From Nocardioides plantarum (lineage in GTDB: Bacteria; Actinomycetota; Actinomycetes; Propionibacteriales; Nocardioidaceae), in the NCBI RefSeq assembly GCF_006346395.1, contig NZ_VDMS01000002.1:62001-126000 (forward strand): a stretch of 64,000 nucleotides of DNA. Reading direction: 5' to 3'. The position numbers and the translations under genes are program-made. A model generated the notes under the pieces. That model did no database searches. It saw only the letters and a list, made by a program, of their open reading frames with translations, and was not told the DNA's origin. This document shows positions 8,906 to 17,606 of the stretch, in pieces (the first letter of the stretch is position 1; every line of letters begins with the position of its first letter).

Positions 8906-10603
8906 ATGACCGAGCTCACAGACGCCCCCGCAGCCGACGACCCGGCCGGCGGCCCGGCCGGTGAGGTGGCCGGCCACTCGGGCGAGCTGGCCGTCGCCGT
9001 GGCGCGAGCCCACGGGGTGCAGACGATGTTCACGCTGTCCGGCGCCCACGTCTTCCCCATGTACGACGGGGCCGTGCGGACGCAGCAGGAGGGCCAGGGC
9101 CCGCCCGTGCGGCTCCTCGACGTGCGCCACGAGCAGACCGCCGCCTTCGCCGCGGAGGCGACCGGCAAGCTGACCCGGGTGCCCGGACTGGCGGTGCTGA
9201 CGGCCGGTCCCGGAGTGACCAACGGCGTCAGCGCGATCGCCCAGGCCCAGTTCGCGGGGTCCCCGATGGTCGTCGTCGGCGGGCGTGCCCCGCAGAGCCG
9301 CTGGGGCACCGGCAGCCTCCAGGAGCTCGACCAGCCGCCCATCGTGGCCTCGGTCTCCAAGCACGCCGCGACCCTGCCGACCGCCGGCGACGTGCTCGAC
9401 GGGATGGACCACGCCTTCCGGCTGGCCGGGTCGTCGCACCGTGGACCGGTGTTCGTCGACGTGCCGATGGACGAGTTCTTCGCCTCCTCCTCCGGCCCTG
9501 CGCCCAGCGGCGAGCGGGACCGCGGCGCCGAGCCCGACCCCGACGCGATCGCCACCATCGCGCGGCTGCTGGCCGGGGCGTCCCGTCCGACGTTGATCCT
9601 CGGAACCGATGTGTGGGCCGACGGCGCCGAGGTCGCCGCCCTTCGCCTGGTCGAGACCGCCGGGCTGCCGACGATCACCAACGGGATGGGCCGCGGCATC
9701 GTCCCCGGCGGACACCCGCTGCTGGTCACCAAGGCACGCGGGCAGGCCCTCAAGGAGCCCGACCTGGTCGTGGTGGTCGGCACCCCGCTCGACTTCCGGC
9801 TGGGCTACGGCGTCTTCGGTGACGCCCGGGTCGTGCACGTGGCCGACTCCGCCGCCCAGGTCTCGCAGCACGCGACCCTCGCCGCCTCGGCCCATGGCGA
9901 CCTGACGACCTTCTTCGACGGCCTGCTGGCCGCCCTCGAGCGCGGACCGAAGCCAGCCTGGGGACCGTGGGTGACGTCGCTGCAGGACGGCGTCGCTGCC
10001 GGCGTCGAGCGCGACCGGGCCCTCCTGACCGCCGAGGCCGATCCGATCCACCCGGCCCGCATCTACGGCGAGCTCGTCCCGCGGCTGGCCGACGACGCCG
10101 TCGTGATCGGCGACGGCGGTGACTTCGTCAGCTTCGCCGGCAAGTACGTCGAGCCGCAGCGGCCCGGCGGCTGGCTCGACCCCGGCCCCTACGGCTGCCT
10201 CGGCGCCGGCCTCGGCGCGGCCATCGCCGCCCGGATCGCCCGCCCGTCGGCGCAGGTGGTGCTGCTCCTGGGCGACGGCGCGGCCGGCTTCTCGCTGATG
10301 GACGTCGACACCCTGGTGCGCCACGACCTCCCGGTCGTGATGGTGATGGGCAACAACTCGGCGTGGGGCCTGGAGAAGGGCCCGATGCAGATGCTCTACG
10401 GCTACGACGTCGCCGCCGACCTCGCCCCGCGCACGGCCTACGACGGCGTCGTGCGGGCCCTCGGTGGCGCGGGCGAGACCGTCACCGACCCCCGGCAGAT
10501 CGGTGCGGCCCTCGACCGGGCGTTCGCCTCCGGGGTGCCCTACCTGGTCAACGTCATCACCGACGTCGAGGCCGCCTACCCGCGCGCGACCTTCGGCATC
10601 TGA
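8906..10603 (+). CDS. Acetolactate synthase-like TPP enzyme (IlvX-type)
   Basis: A 565-residue thiamine-pyrophosphate enzyme with three domains: an N-terminal PYR domain carrying the catalytic Glu context RHEQTAAFAAEATG, a central domain, and a C-terminal PP domain. The TPP motif runs from GDGAAGFS to the NN of MGNNSAWG. It resembles the mycobacterial IlvX-like branch more than the main IlvB, and no small regulatory subunit (IlvN) gene is adjacent, so the true substrate may not be pyruvate. It is followed two bases after its stop by a GNAT gene, suggesting one operon. Confidence 0.82.
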   Translation: MTELTDAPAADDPAGGPAGEVAGHSGELAVAVARAHGVQTMFTLSGAHVFPMYDGAVRTQQEGQGPPVRLLDVRHEQTAAFAAEATGKLTRVPGLAVLTAGPGVTNGVSAIAQAQFAGSPMVVVGGRAPQSRWGTGSLQELDQPPIVASVSKHAATLPTAGDVLDGMDHAFRLAGSSHRGPVFVDVPMDEFFASSSGPAPSGERDRGAEPDPDAIATIARLLAGASRPTLILGTDVWADGAEVAALRLVETAGLPTITNGMGRGIVPGGHPLLVTKARGQALKEPDLVVVVGTPLDFRLGYGVFGDARVVHVADSAAQVSQHATLAASAHGDLTTFFDGLLAALERGPKPAWGPWVTSLQDGVAAGVERDRALLTAEADPIHPARIYGELVPRLADDAVVIGDGGDFVSFAGKYVEPQRPGGWLDPGPYGCLGAGLGAAIAARIARPSAQVVLLLGDGAAGFSLMDVDTLVRHDLPVVMVMGNNSAWGLEKGPMQMLYGYDVAADLAPRTAYDGVVRALGGAGETVTDPRQIGAALDRAFASGVPYLVNVITDVEAAYPRATFGI

Positions 10604-10605
10604 GC

Positions 10606-11121
10606 GTGCTCCTGCGACGCGTCGCCCCGGGCGAGCACGAGGCGGTCGGCCGGCTCACCGTCGCGGCCTACGAGCCGTTCCTGCTCGGGCCCGACGACGA
10701 CTACCGGCTCCGGCTCGCCGACGTCGCCCGACGCGACCGCGAGGCCGAGGTGTGGGTCGCCGTGGACCGTGACGACGTGAATGACGGGGTGGGTGCGGAG
10801 GTCGGTGCCGAGGTGCTCGGCAACGTCACCGTCTGCCCGCCCGGGTCGCGCTGGCGCGAGATCGCGGGCGACGGCGAGGGCGAGTTCCGGATGCTCGCGG
10901 TCTCCCCCGCGGCCCAGGGCCGCGGCGTGGGCCGGGCGCTGACCGAGCTCGTCGTCGACCGGTTCCGCAGCGACGGGGCCCGGGCCGTGGTCCTGTCCTC
11001 GCTCGACCAGATGACCGGCGCCCACCGGCTCTACGAACGACTCGGCTTCGTCCGGGTCCCCGACCGCGACTGGTCGCCCCACCCCGGGGTCGACCTGATC
11101 GCCTACTCCCTGGAGCTCTGA
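10606..11121 (+). CDS. GNAT family N-acetyltransferase
   Basis: A 171-residue GNAT. The acetyl-CoA-binding motif A is visible as RMLAVSPAAQGRGVGRALTE, followed by a DGARAVVLSSLDQMTGAHRLYERLGF segment typical of motif B. The substrate is unknown. GTG at 10606 is chosen because it lies two bases after the preceding stop; longer in-frame readings run inside the upstream gene. The stop overlaps the start of the next gene by one base (TGATG), so the two are coupled. Confidence 0.88.
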   Translation: MLLRRVAPGEHEAVGRLTVAAYEPFLLGPDDDYRLRLADVARRDREAEVWVAVDRDDVNDGVGAEVGAEVLGNVTVCPPGSRWREIAGDGEGEFRMLAVSPAAQGRGVGRALTELVVDRFRSDGARAVVLSSLDQMTGAHRLYERLGFVRVPDRDWSPHPGVDLIAYSLEL

Positions 11122-11492
11122 TGGAGTCCACCCTCCGCTTCACCGTGACCGACGACGACACCGCGGTCGCGCTCGGCTCGGGCTCGCTGCCCGTGCTCGC
11201 CACCCCGCGCCTGCTGGCCTGGCTCGAGGCCGCGACCTGCGCCGCGCTCGAGCCGACCCTGCCGGCCGGGTCGACCAGCGTCGGCACCCGCGTCGTGGTC
11301 GAGCACCTGGGCGCCTCGGCCGTGGGTCAGGAGGTGGAGGTCAGCGCGTCCTCGTCGTACGTCGACGGGCGGCTGCACCGCTTCGCCGTGGCCGCCCGGC
11401 ACGTCGACCGCGGGGCGCCGGCCAAGGTCGTCGGCAGCGGTGAGGTGACGCGGGTGGTCGTCGACGCCGAGCGCTTCCTGAGCCGTCTGTGA
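11121..11492 (+). CDS. Hotdog-fold thioesterase-like protein
   Basis: A 123-residue protein that looks like a fluoroacetyl-CoA-thioesterase-type hotdog domain (MaoC/FlK class). It has LATPRLLAWLEAATCAALEP as the central helix and strands GTRVVVEHLGASAVGQEVEV and HRFAVAARHV. It probably hydrolyses a small acyl-CoA; the substrate is unknown. It is translationally coupled to the upstream GNAT gene by a one-base stop/start overlap. Confidence 0.8.
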   Translation: MESTLRFTVTDDDTAVALGSGSLPVLATPRLLAWLEAATCAALEPTLPAGSTSVGTRVVVEHLGASAVGQEVEVSASSSYVDGRLHRFAVAARHVDRGAPAKVVGSGEVTRVVVDAERFLSRL

Positions 11493-11568
11493 CCGGCGGG
11501 TGACGGCCGATTTCACCGACCACACCCCGACCTGAGAGACTTGCTCGATTCGATCGTAGGAGGACACC

Positions 11569-11643
11569 ATGGGCAAGACCGGACGCAAGCGTCGCGCGCG
11601 ACGCAAGAAGGCCGCCAACCACGGCAAGCGCCCCAACAGCTGA
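11569..11643 (+). CDS. Ribosomal protein bL37 (24 residues)
   Basis: A 24-residue very basic peptide beginning MGKTGRKRRARRKK and ending ANHGKRPNS. This matches my recollection of the actinobacterial 50S protein bL37, described from mycobacterial ribosome structures. A strong AGGAGG ribosome site is six bases upstream of the ATG, and a perfect hairpin terminator starts 18 bases after the stop, so this is a complete small transcription unit next to the sigH locus. It is short enough that automated gene callers may drop it. Confidence 0.88.
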   Translation: MGKTGRKRRARRKKAANHGKRPNS

Positions 11644-11660
11644 TCACGGCTGACACGACG

Positions 11661-11685
11661 AACCCCCGGCCATCGGCCGGGGGTT
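11661..11685 (+). terminator. Hairpin terminator after bL37
   Basis: Perfect 11-bp inverted repeat AACCCCCGGCC / GGCCGGGGGTT with a three-base ATC loop, followed by CTGTTGT. It may also act on the convergent rshA transcript from the other strand. Confidence 0.85.
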
Positions 11686-11723
11686 CTGTTGTCGTACGTC
11701 GGTCCGGCTCGGCGCCGGGGGGG

Positions 11724-12023
11724 TCAGCCCTCGGGCGAGACCTGGATCTGCACCTGGACCTCGCGGATCCGGATCCGGACCCGCTCACGCAGGTCGGCGG
11801 GAGCCACCTCGCTGCACGAGCGCGCTACGACGGACTTCACCGTGCGCTGCAGGTCGTACTTGACCAGGCAGGGGTTGCAGGAGTCGAGGTGGACCCGTAC
11901 GTCGGCGCAGTCGGCGTCGTCGAGCTCGTTGTCGAGGAAGTAGACGATGCGCTCGAGGAAGTCGGCGCACTCGGCGTCGGCCGCCGGGCCGGCGCCGTGG
12001 TCGTGGGCGTGGTCGCCGGCCAT
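11724..12023 (-). CDS. rshA: Zinc-binding redox anti-sigma factor (RshA/RsrA)
   Basis: A 99-residue anti-sigma factor of the ZAS family that holds SigH until thiol oxidation releases zinc. The ZAS motif H-x3-C-x2-C is seen as His45, Cys49 and Cys52 (HLDSCNPC). Further cysteines occur at 19 and 39 and in SCSEV. The N-terminus is His-rich (DHAHDHG). Its ATG overlaps the sigH stop by one base, so the two are translated as a coupled pair, the standard arrangement in M. tuberculosis and Streptomyces. Confidence 0.94.
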   Translation of the reverse strand: MAGDHAHDHGAGPAADAECADFLERIVYFLDNELDDADCADVRVHLDSCNPCLVKYDLQRTVKSVVARSCSEVAPADLRERVRIRIREVQVQIQVSPEG

Positions 12024-12667
12024 CAGGACTTCGCCTCCACGGTCGCGGCCGACAGCAGGTCGTTGCTGCGCACGTAGTCGGACAGCATGTCGCGCAGCTG
12101 GCGTCGTCCGCGGTGCAGGCGGGACATCACGGTGCCGATCGGCGTCTCCATGATCTCGGCGATCTCCTTGTAGGCGAAGCCCTCGACGTCGGCGAGGTAG
12201 ACCGCGAGCCGGAACTCCTCGGGCAGGCGCTGCAGCGCGTCCTTGACCTGCGAGTCGGGCAGGTGCTCCAGCGCCTCCATCTCGGCCGACTTCAGCCCCG
12301 AGGAGCTGTGGGACTCGGCCCGCGCGAGCTGCCAGTCCTCGACGTCCTCGGACATCGACTGCTGCGGCTGACGCTGCTTCTTGCGGTAGTTGTTGATGAA
12401 GGTGTTGGTGAGGATGCGGTAGAGCCAGGCCTTGAGGTTGGTGCCCGGCTTGAACTGGTGGAAGGCCGAGTAGGCCTTGGCGAACGTCTCCTGCACCAGG
12501 TCCTCGGCGTCGGCGGGGTTGCGGGTCATCCGCATCGCGGCCGAGTAGAGCTGGTCGAGGAACGGGAGGGCATCGCGCTCGAAGCGCAGCGAGCGCTCGG
12601 CCTCGGTCTCGGTCGCCAGGTCGGCGACCTCGGGCTCGGCCTCGGAGATCTGCATTGACTCAGTCAT
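12023..12667 (-). CDS. sigH: ECF RNA polymerase sigma factor SigH/SigR
   Basis: Group 4 sigma factor for the disulfide/heat stress response. Region 2 ([20 protein letters not shown], then [18 protein letters not shown]) and region 4 ([20 protein letters not shown], then [16 protein letters not shown]) are intact. I chose ATG 12667 ([12 protein letters not shown]), giving 214 residues, with GGGA upstream. In-frame starts at 12715 (GTG), 12712 (ATG) and 12703 (ATG) would extend it by up to 16 residues. An exact SigH-type promoter ends ten bases before 12715, so a near-leaderless longer form is also possible. rshA follows with a one-base overlap. Confidence 0.95.
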   Translation of the reverse strand: MTESMQISEAEPEVADLATETEAERSLRFERDALPFLDQLYSAAMRMTRNPADAEDLVQETFAKAYSAFHQFKPGTNLKAWLYRILTNTFINNYRKKQRQPQQSMSEDVEDWQLARAESHSSSGLKSAEMEALEHLPDSQVKDALQRLPEEFRLAVYLADVEGFAYKEIAEIMETPIGTVMSRLHRGRRQLRDMLSDYVRSNDLLSAATVEAKS

Positions 12668-12724
12668 CAGGTCCCAGCGTACGTCGCTGGCGGGACGTTC
12701 CATCACGGCCATCACATGAGGTGG

Positions 12725-12751
12725 AACCGGTCAGGGCCGGGCGGCATTCCC
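12725..12751 (-). promoter_or_regulatory. SigH/SigR-dependent autoregulatory promoter
   Basis: On the minus strand GGGAAT (12751-12746) is followed by exactly 18 bases and then GTT (12727-12725). This is the SigR/SigH consensus GGGAAT-N18-GTT. It overlaps the last codons of the upstream hydrolase gene (stop at 12731) and precedes sigH. It implies positive autoregulation, as known for these sigma factors. Confidence 0.85.
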
Positions 12752-13384
12752 GACGACCTCGCGCACGATCCACTCCAGCGTCGACTGCACCAGGATCTCG
12801 AGCGCCTCCTCCTGCGAGACGTCGCCGCGTCGGGGCACCCGGAAGGAGTGGTCGGCGCCGGGGACCACGACCAGGTCGAGGTCGGCCGGGAAGGCCTCCG
12901 GGCGCCCCATCGCGTCGCGCTCGCCCTGCACGACCAGGGTCGGGACGCGCGCACCCCGCAGCTCGGCCAGCCGCGACTTCTCGGGCCGGCCCGGCGGGTG
13001 CAGCGGGAAGGCCAGGGCCAGGCAGCCGACGGCGCCGAGCCGCTTGGCGGTCCGGGCGGCCGACCGGGCACCGGCGGAGCGCCCCCCGACGACCAGCGGC
13101 GAGCGGGTGCGCAGCCGGTCGGCTCCCGCGACGAACGCCTCGTCGAGGGTCGGGGGCGCCGTGGCGACCTTGCGGCCCGCGCGCCTCCACGGCTGCTCGA
13201 AGCGCACGACCGTGACGTCGTTGCGAGGCAGGGCCTCGGCCAGCGCCTCGAGGTCGTGGGTGTCGATGCCGGCGCCGGCGCCGTGGCCGAGCAGCAGGGT
13301 CGCGATCGGCTTGCGGCTGCGGTCGGTGACCAGGCGACCCTCACCGTGGGGCGTGTCGACGAGGAGCTCGTGGCGCACGCTCAC
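12731..13384 (-). CDS. Alpha/beta hydrolase (dienelactone hydrolase-like)
   Basis: A 217-residue protein with the α/β-hydrolase fold. LLLGHGAGAGIDTHD is the oxyanion-hole region. VVGGRSAGARSAART is the nucleophile elbow with a Ser in GRSAG. The late PTLVVQGERDAMG (acid) and GADHSF (His) complete a plausible triad. Substrate unknown. The GTG start at 13384 overlaps the stop of the upstream SRAP gene by four bases (GTGA), so the two form an operon. Longer in-frame readings upstream are Arg/Pro-rich and lie inside the SRAP gene. Confidence 0.87.
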   Translation of the reverse strand: MSVRHELLVDTPHGEGRLVTDRSRKPIATLLLGHGAGAGIDTHDLEALAEALPRNDVTVVRFEQPWRRAGRKVATAPPTLDEAFVAGADRLRTRSPLVVGGRSAGARSAARTAKRLGAVGCLALAFPLHPPGRPEKSRLAELRGARVPTLVVQGERDAMGRPEAFPADLDLVVVPGADHSFRVPRRGDVSQEEALEILVQSTLEWIVREVVGNAARP

Positions 13385-14190
13385 AGCAGGGTCTCCTGGT
13401 CGTCGGCGTCGTCGTTGGCGTCGTCGTTGTCGAGGGGCAGCGGGTCGAGCAGCTGCGGACCGTTGTTGCGCACGTTGCCGACGGCCGTCGAGACCGGGTA
13501 GGCCTCCAACCGCCCCGGCGACGCCGGGACCAGCAGGTCGAGCAGGTCGTCGTGGTCCGTGCGGGGGTCGAGCCAGGAGCCCCACCGGTCGGGCTCGACC
13601 ATCAGGGGCATCCGGTCGTGGATGCGGCCGAGGTCGTCGGCCGCGTCGGTCGTGATGACCGTGCAGGTCCAGCGGAACCGGTCGGGGTCGTCCTCGTCAC
13701 GCGTGGGGTCGCGCCAGATCTCGTAGAGCCCGGCCATGGCCAGGGTGCCGCCGTCTCGGGGACGGATGAAGTAGGGCTGCTTGACGGGCTTGCCCCTGGC
13801 CGTGACCGCCTCGGTCTCGTACCACTCGAAGTAGCCGTCGGCGGGCAACAGGCACCGCCGCTTGGCGAACGCCCGGCGGAACGCCGGCTTGGCGGCCACC
13901 GTCTCCATCCGGGCGTTGATCATCCGGCTGCCGATCGAGGGGTCCTTGGCCCACGACGGGACCAGCCCCCACCGCAGGACCCGCAGCTGGCGGTGCGGCT
14001 CGGCGTCGGGTCCGCGCTCCGCCGCGCTCTCGTCGCGGGCCGACGGCGGCCGCTCGAGGACGGCGTAGACGTCCTTGGTGGGCGCCACGTTGTAGTCGGG
14101 CTCGAGAGCCTCCTCGACCCGCGACTCGGCGACGTCGAACTCGTCCACGAGGTCGTCGGGGCGTCGGCTCGACGCGTACCTGCCGCACAT
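13381..14190 (-). CDS. yedK: SRAP (YedK/HMCES) abasic-site DNA-protein crosslink protein
   Basis: A 269-residue SRAP protein that covalently caps abasic sites in single-stranded DNA. The N-terminus MCGRYASS exposes Cys2 after Met removal, the crosslinking residue. Other family motifs are YNVAPTKDV, WGLVPSWAKDP, NARMETVA, PADGYFEWYE and IHDRMPLMV. A short acidic tail (DNDDANDDADDQE) is extra. The start is fixed by Cys2. The M. tuberculosis orthologue (Rv3226c) also lies beside aroA. The hydrolase gene overlaps its stop. Confidence 0.95.
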   Translation of the reverse strand: MCGRYASSRRPDDLVDEFDVAESRVEEALEPDYNVAPTKDVYAVLERPPSARDESAAERGPDAEPHRQLRVLRWGLVPSWAKDPSIGSRMINARMETVAAKPAFRRAFAKRRCLLPADGYFEWYETEAVTARGKPVKQPYFIRPRDGGTLAMAGLYEIWRDPTRDEDDPDRFRWTCTVITTDAADDLGRIHDRMPLMVEPDRWGSWLDPRTDHDDLLDLLVPASPGRLEAYPVSTAVGNVRNNGPQLLDPLPLDNDDANDDADDQETLL

Positions 14191-14244
14191 GGGTTCAACA
14201 GTAGGGGTGGGAACCGGCGTCGGGCGATCGCCTAGGTTGTCGTC

Positions 14245-14769
14245 ATGAGCCTCAGCCGACTTGTCGCCCGTCCCCTGATCGCCGCCGGGATCATCTACCT
14301 GGCCCAAGGCAACCTCCGGGACCCCTCGAAGGCCGCCCCCAAGGCCGCCCCCGTCGCCGACAAGCTGGTCCCGCTGGCGAAGAAGGCGGGTATCCCGCTG
14401 CCGAGCGACGCCCAGCAGCTCGTCCGGCTCAACGCCGGCGTGCAGGTGGCGGGCTCGCTGGCCCTGGCGACCGGCCGGGCGCCCCGGCTGGGCGCCGCCG
14501 CCCTCGTCGGCTCCCTCGTGCCGACCACGATCGCGGGGCACGCGTTCTGGGCCGAGACCGACCCGGTCGCCAAGAAGGCCCAGACGATGCAGTTCGCCAA
14601 GAACCTCGCCCTGACCGGCGCCCTCCTGATCGTCGCCGGCGACACCGACGGCAAGCCCGGGCTCGCCTGGCGGGCCCGCCGCGGCGTCAAGACCGCCCGC
14701 CGCGAGGCCAAGCACCTCGCCGCCAGCACCCGCCGCGAGGCCAAGCTGGCCAAGGCCAAGGTCAGCTGA
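14245..14769 (+). CDS. DoxX-family membrane protein
   Basis: A 174-residue protein with DoxX-like features: the N-terminal LIAAGIIYLAQGNLRDP segment and two or three further hydrophobic segments (about residues 66-80, 86-102, 122-136). A strongly basic C-terminal tail (RREAKHLAASTRREAKLAKA) follows, probably cytoplasmic. Some actinobacterial DoxX proteins take part in membrane oxidoreductase complexes with superoxide dismutase and thiosulfate sulfurtransferase, but nothing here proves that. It is divergent from the SRAP gene and lies 24 bases before aroA. Confidence 0.8.
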   Translation: MSLSRLVARPLIAAGIIYLAQGNLRDPSKAAPKAAPVADKLVPLAKKAGIPLPSDAQQLVRLNAGVQVAGSLALATGRAPRLGAAALVGSLVPTTIAGHAFWAETDPVAKKAQTMQFAKNLALTGALLIVAGDTDGKPGLAWRARRGVKTARREAKHLAASTRREAKLAKAKVS

Positions 14770-14793
14770 CCTCGGCTCGATAGGCTGTCGCGG

Positions 14794-16068
14794 GTGAGCG
14801 ACCCCCTCGATCCCTGGCCCGCACCCCGGGTGCACGAGCCCGTCGACGTCGTCGTCACGCTCCCTGGGAGCAAGTCGTTGGCCAACCGGGCGCTCGTGCT
14901 GGCCGCGATCGCCGACGGGCCCTCCGTCGTACGCCGGGCGCTGCGGTCGCGCGACACGCTCCTGATGGCGCGTGGGCTGACCTCGCTGGGCTCCGACGTC
15001 GACACCAGCGGTGCCGACTGGCGGGTCACGCCCGCGCCGTTCACCGGCGACACCGACGTCGACTGCGGCCTCGCCGGCACGGTGATGCGGTTCGTCCCGC
15101 CGATCGCCGGGCTGTCGACCGGCACGGTGTCCTTCGACGGCGACCCGCACATGCGCCAGCGTCCGATCGGCGAGGTGCTCACCGCGCTGCTCGCCCTCGG
15201 GGTCGACGTGCGCGACGAGGGGCGCGGTGCGCTGCCGTTCTCCATCCGCGGCACGGGCAGCGTGCCCGGCGGCACGGTCGTCATCGACGCCTCGGCGTCC
15301 TCGCAGTTCGTGTCGGCCCTGCTGCTGGCCGGGGCCCGCTTCGAGCACGGCGTCGACGTGCGCCACGACGGCAAGCCCGTGCCCTCGCTCCCCCACATCG
15401 ACATGACGGTCGCGATCCTGCGCGAGCACGGGGTCGACGTCGACGACTCCGAGGCCAACCGCTGGTCGGTCGCGCCCGGGGCGGTCAAGGCGGTCGACCA
15501 CGTGATCGAGCCCGACCTGTCCAACGCCGCCCCGTTCCTGGCCCTGGCCGCCGTCAGCGGCGGCACGGTGACGGTGCGGGACTGGCCGGAGCACACCACG
15601 CAGCCGGGCGACGAGCTGCGCTCGATCCTGTCCCTGATGGGCTGCACCGTCGAGCGCACCGACGTCGGGCTGCAGGTCACCGGCCCCACGAGGCTCCAGG
15701 GTGTCGACCTCGACCTGCACGACGTCGGCGAGCTGACGCCTGCGGTGGCCGCGCTGTGCACGCTCGCCGAGGGGCCCTCGCACCTGCGCGGCATCGCCCA
15801 CATCCGTGGTCACGAGACCGATCGGATCACCGCGCTCGCCACCGAGATCAGCGCTCTGGGGGCCGGCGTCGTCGAGCACCCCGACGGCCTCTCGATCATC
15901 CCGGCCCCGCTGCGCGGCGGGGTCTGGCACACCTACGCCGACCACCGGATGGCCCACGCGGGCGTGATCATCGGTGCCGCCGTCGACGGGGTCCTGGTCG
16001 AGGACGTCGCCACGACGAGCAAGACGTTCCCCGACTTCGCCGACTTCTGGTCGGCACTGCTCCCGTGA
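14794..16068 (+). CDS. aroA: 3-phosphoshikimate 1-carboxyvinyltransferase (EPSP synthase)
   Basis: Sixth step of the shikimate pathway: transfers the enolpyruvyl group of PEP to shikimate-3-phosphate. The 424-residue protein carries the PEP-binding motif [17 protein letters not shown] near the N-terminus, the [13 protein letters not shown] segment, the [13 protein letters not shown] loop, and [13 protein letters not shown] near the C-terminus. Class I length. The start is GTG 14794. rsgA follows after seven bases, the same pair as Rv3227/Rv3228 in M. tuberculosis. Confidence 0.97.
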   Translation: MSDPLDPWPAPRVHEPVDVVVTLPGSKSLANRALVLAAIADGPSVVRRALRSRDTLLMARGLTSLGSDVDTSGADWRVTPAPFTGDTDVDCGLAGTVMRFVPPIAGLSTGTVSFDGDPHMRQRPIGEVLTALLALGVDVRDEGRGALPFSIRGTGSVPGGTVVIDASASSQFVSALLLAGARFEHGVDVRHDGKPVPSLPHIDMTVAILREHGVDVDDSEANRWSVAPGAVKAVDHVIEPDLSNAAPFLALAAVSGGTVTVRDWPEHTTQPGDELRSILSLMGCTVERTDVGLQVTGPTRLQGVDLDLHDVGELTPAVAALCTLAEGPSHLRGIAHIRGHETDRITALATEISALGAGVVEHPDGLSIIPAPLRGGVWHTYADHRMAHAGVIIGAAVDGVLVEDVATTSKTFPDFADFWSALLP

Positions 16069-16075
16069 GGGTGCC

Positions 16076-17080
16076 GTGAGCGGGAGGCGCTACTCCGACC
16101 AGGACATCGAGCACTACGACCGACCCCGTCGACGCACCCGGCCCCGCACCAAGGACCGCCCGACCTACGACGACGCCGTCGAGGGCGTCGTGGTGACCGT
16201 CGACCGCGGCCGGCTCACCGTGCTGGTCGACGGCCGGGTCGTGCTGGCCGTCAAGGCGCGACCGCTGGGCCGCAAGGGCGTCGTCGTGGGCGACCGGGTG
16301 CGCGTGGTCGGCGACACCTCCGGCGACGACGGCGTGCTGGCCCGCATCGTGGAGGTCAACGAGCGCAGCACCACGCTGCGCCGCACGGCCGACGACGACG
16401 ACGCCGTCGAGCGGGTCATCGTCTCCAACGCCGAGCAGCTCGTCATCGTCACCGCCCTGGCCGACCCCGAGCCCCAGCCGCGGATGATGGACCGCGCCCT
16501 CGTGGCGGCGTACGACGCGGGCATGACCCCGCTGCTGTGCCTGACCAAGGCCGACCTGAGGTCGCCCGACGAGCTGCTGCTGACCTACCGGTCGCTGGGG
16601 GTGCCGTGGGTGGTCACCGAGCGCGGCGGCGACCTCACCGAGGTGCGCGAGCGGCTCTCGGGCCGCACCAGCGTGCTCGTGGGGTCCAGCGGCGTGGGCA
16701 AGTCGACGCTGGTCAACGCCCTGGTGCCCGACGCGTTCCGTGAGGTCGGGGTGGTCAACGCGGTGACCGGCCGCGGGCGGCACACCTCGACGTCCGCCTA
16801 CCTGCTGCCGCTCCCCGACCACGACGGCGTCACGGGCGGGTGGATCATCGACACCCCCGGCATCCGGTCCTTCGGCCTGGCGCACGTGCGGCCCGAGGAC
16901 CTCATCGGGGCGTTCCCCGACCTCGACGAGATGACCGAGGACTGCCCGCGCGGGTGCACGCACGGCGACGACGAGCCGGAGTGCGGGCTCGACGAGGCCG
17001 TGGCCGCCGGGAAGGCCGACCCCGACCGGGTGTCGTCGTTCCGGCGACTGCTGGCCGCCCGCAGCGTCAGCGAGTGGTGA
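16076..17080 (+). CDS. rsgA: Small ribosomal subunit biogenesis GTPase RsgA
   Basis: A 334-residue circularly permuted GTPase that helps mature the 30S subunit. An N-terminal OB-fold region is followed by G4 (LTKAD), G1/P-loop (GSSGVGKST) and G3 (DTPGI) in permuted order, then the C-terminal zinc site with the CPRGCTH segment and a final Cys in PECG. The start is GTG 16076, seven bases after aroA. Its 3' end overlaps the convergent DUF2231 gene by 14 bases. Confidence 0.94.
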   Translation: MSGRRYSDQDIEHYDRPRRRTRPRTKDRPTYDDAVEGVVVTVDRGRLTVLVDGRVVLAVKARPLGRKGVVVGDRVRVVGDTSGDDGVLARIVEVNERSTTLRRTADDDDAVERVIVSNAEQLVIVTALADPEPQPRMMDRALVAAYDAGMTPLLCLTKADLRSPDELLLTYRSLGVPWVVTERGGDLTEVRERLSGRTSVLVGSSGVGKSTLVNALVPDAFREVGVVNAVTGRGRHTSTSAYLLPLPDHDGVTGGWIIDTPGIRSFGLAHVRPEDLIGAFPDLDEMTEDCPRGCTHGDDEPECGLDEAVAAGKADPDRVSSFRRLLAARSVSEW

Positions 17081-17564
17081 CGACGACGGCCGCGTCCTGG
17101 AACGAGTCGGGCGGGTAGACCGCCTTGGCCCCGGCCTCGCCGGTCAGGAACGTGTAGACGAGGGTCACGACCGCCAGCAGGGCCACCACGCCACCGGCCG
17201 CGAGCCGCAGCGTGCCGGTACGGCGGTGCAGCCACCCGGTGACGCCGATGAGCGCCAGGGTGAAGACCGAGCCGACGATGCGGAAGACGTCGGCGTACTC
17301 CTCGTGCTTCTCGATCTGCGGGTTCTGCTGGAAGTAGGAGACGCTCTCCTTGAAGTTGTCGCCACTGAGGTAGGACGCCCAGATCGACAGGAACGCGATC
17401 GCGGCACCGACCAGGAGCGGCCAGCGCAGCCAGTCGCGCCACGACGGCACGAGGTAGGCGATCGCTCCGAGAGCGACGAGGGGCACCAGCACCACCGTCA
17501 GGTGGACCAGCAGCGGGTGCGCGGGAAGGTCGTTGATCTTGAGCAACAGCGGCGGCAGGGACAT
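17067..17564 (-). CDS. DUF2231 membrane protein
   Basis: A 165-residue protein with four membrane segments (about residues 16-40, 48-66, 98-114 and 122-146). It opens with the family signature LPAHPLLVHLTVVLVPL, whose His residues may bind a cofactor. Members are often found near cytochrome or redox genes, but the function is unproven. The ATG at 17564 is divergent from hisN with 42 bases between starts, and the 3' end overlaps rsgA by 14 bases tail to tail. Confidence 0.85.
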   Translation of the reverse strand: MSLPPLLLKINDLPAHPLLVHLTVVLVPLVALGAIAYLVPSWRDWLRWPLLVGAAIAFLSIWASYLSGDNFKESVSYFQQNPQIEKHEEYADVFRIVGSVFTLALIGVTGWLHRRTGTLRLAAGGVVALLAVVTLVYTFLTGEAGAKAVYPPDSFQDAAVVVTTR

Positions 17565-17606
17565 AGGTGAAGATTGAAGCACTTCGATGAGAATAGGGTG
17601 AGAGAC

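Noticed and set aside
11503..11519. GTGA...TCAC upstream of bL37 as a CRP site
   Set aside because: The gap is nine bases instead of six.
14210..14244. A GGGAAC...GTT pair upstream of DoxX as a second SigH promoter
   Set aside because: The spacing to GTT is 21 bases, outside the 17-19 range tolerated for SigH/SigR, so I do not count it.
13381..15957. An 858-codon minus-strand frame that would extend the SRAP protein through aroA
   Set aside because: SRAP proteins must begin at MCGRY because Cys2 is catalytic, so the real gene starts at 14190. The rest is a shadow of DoxX and aroA.
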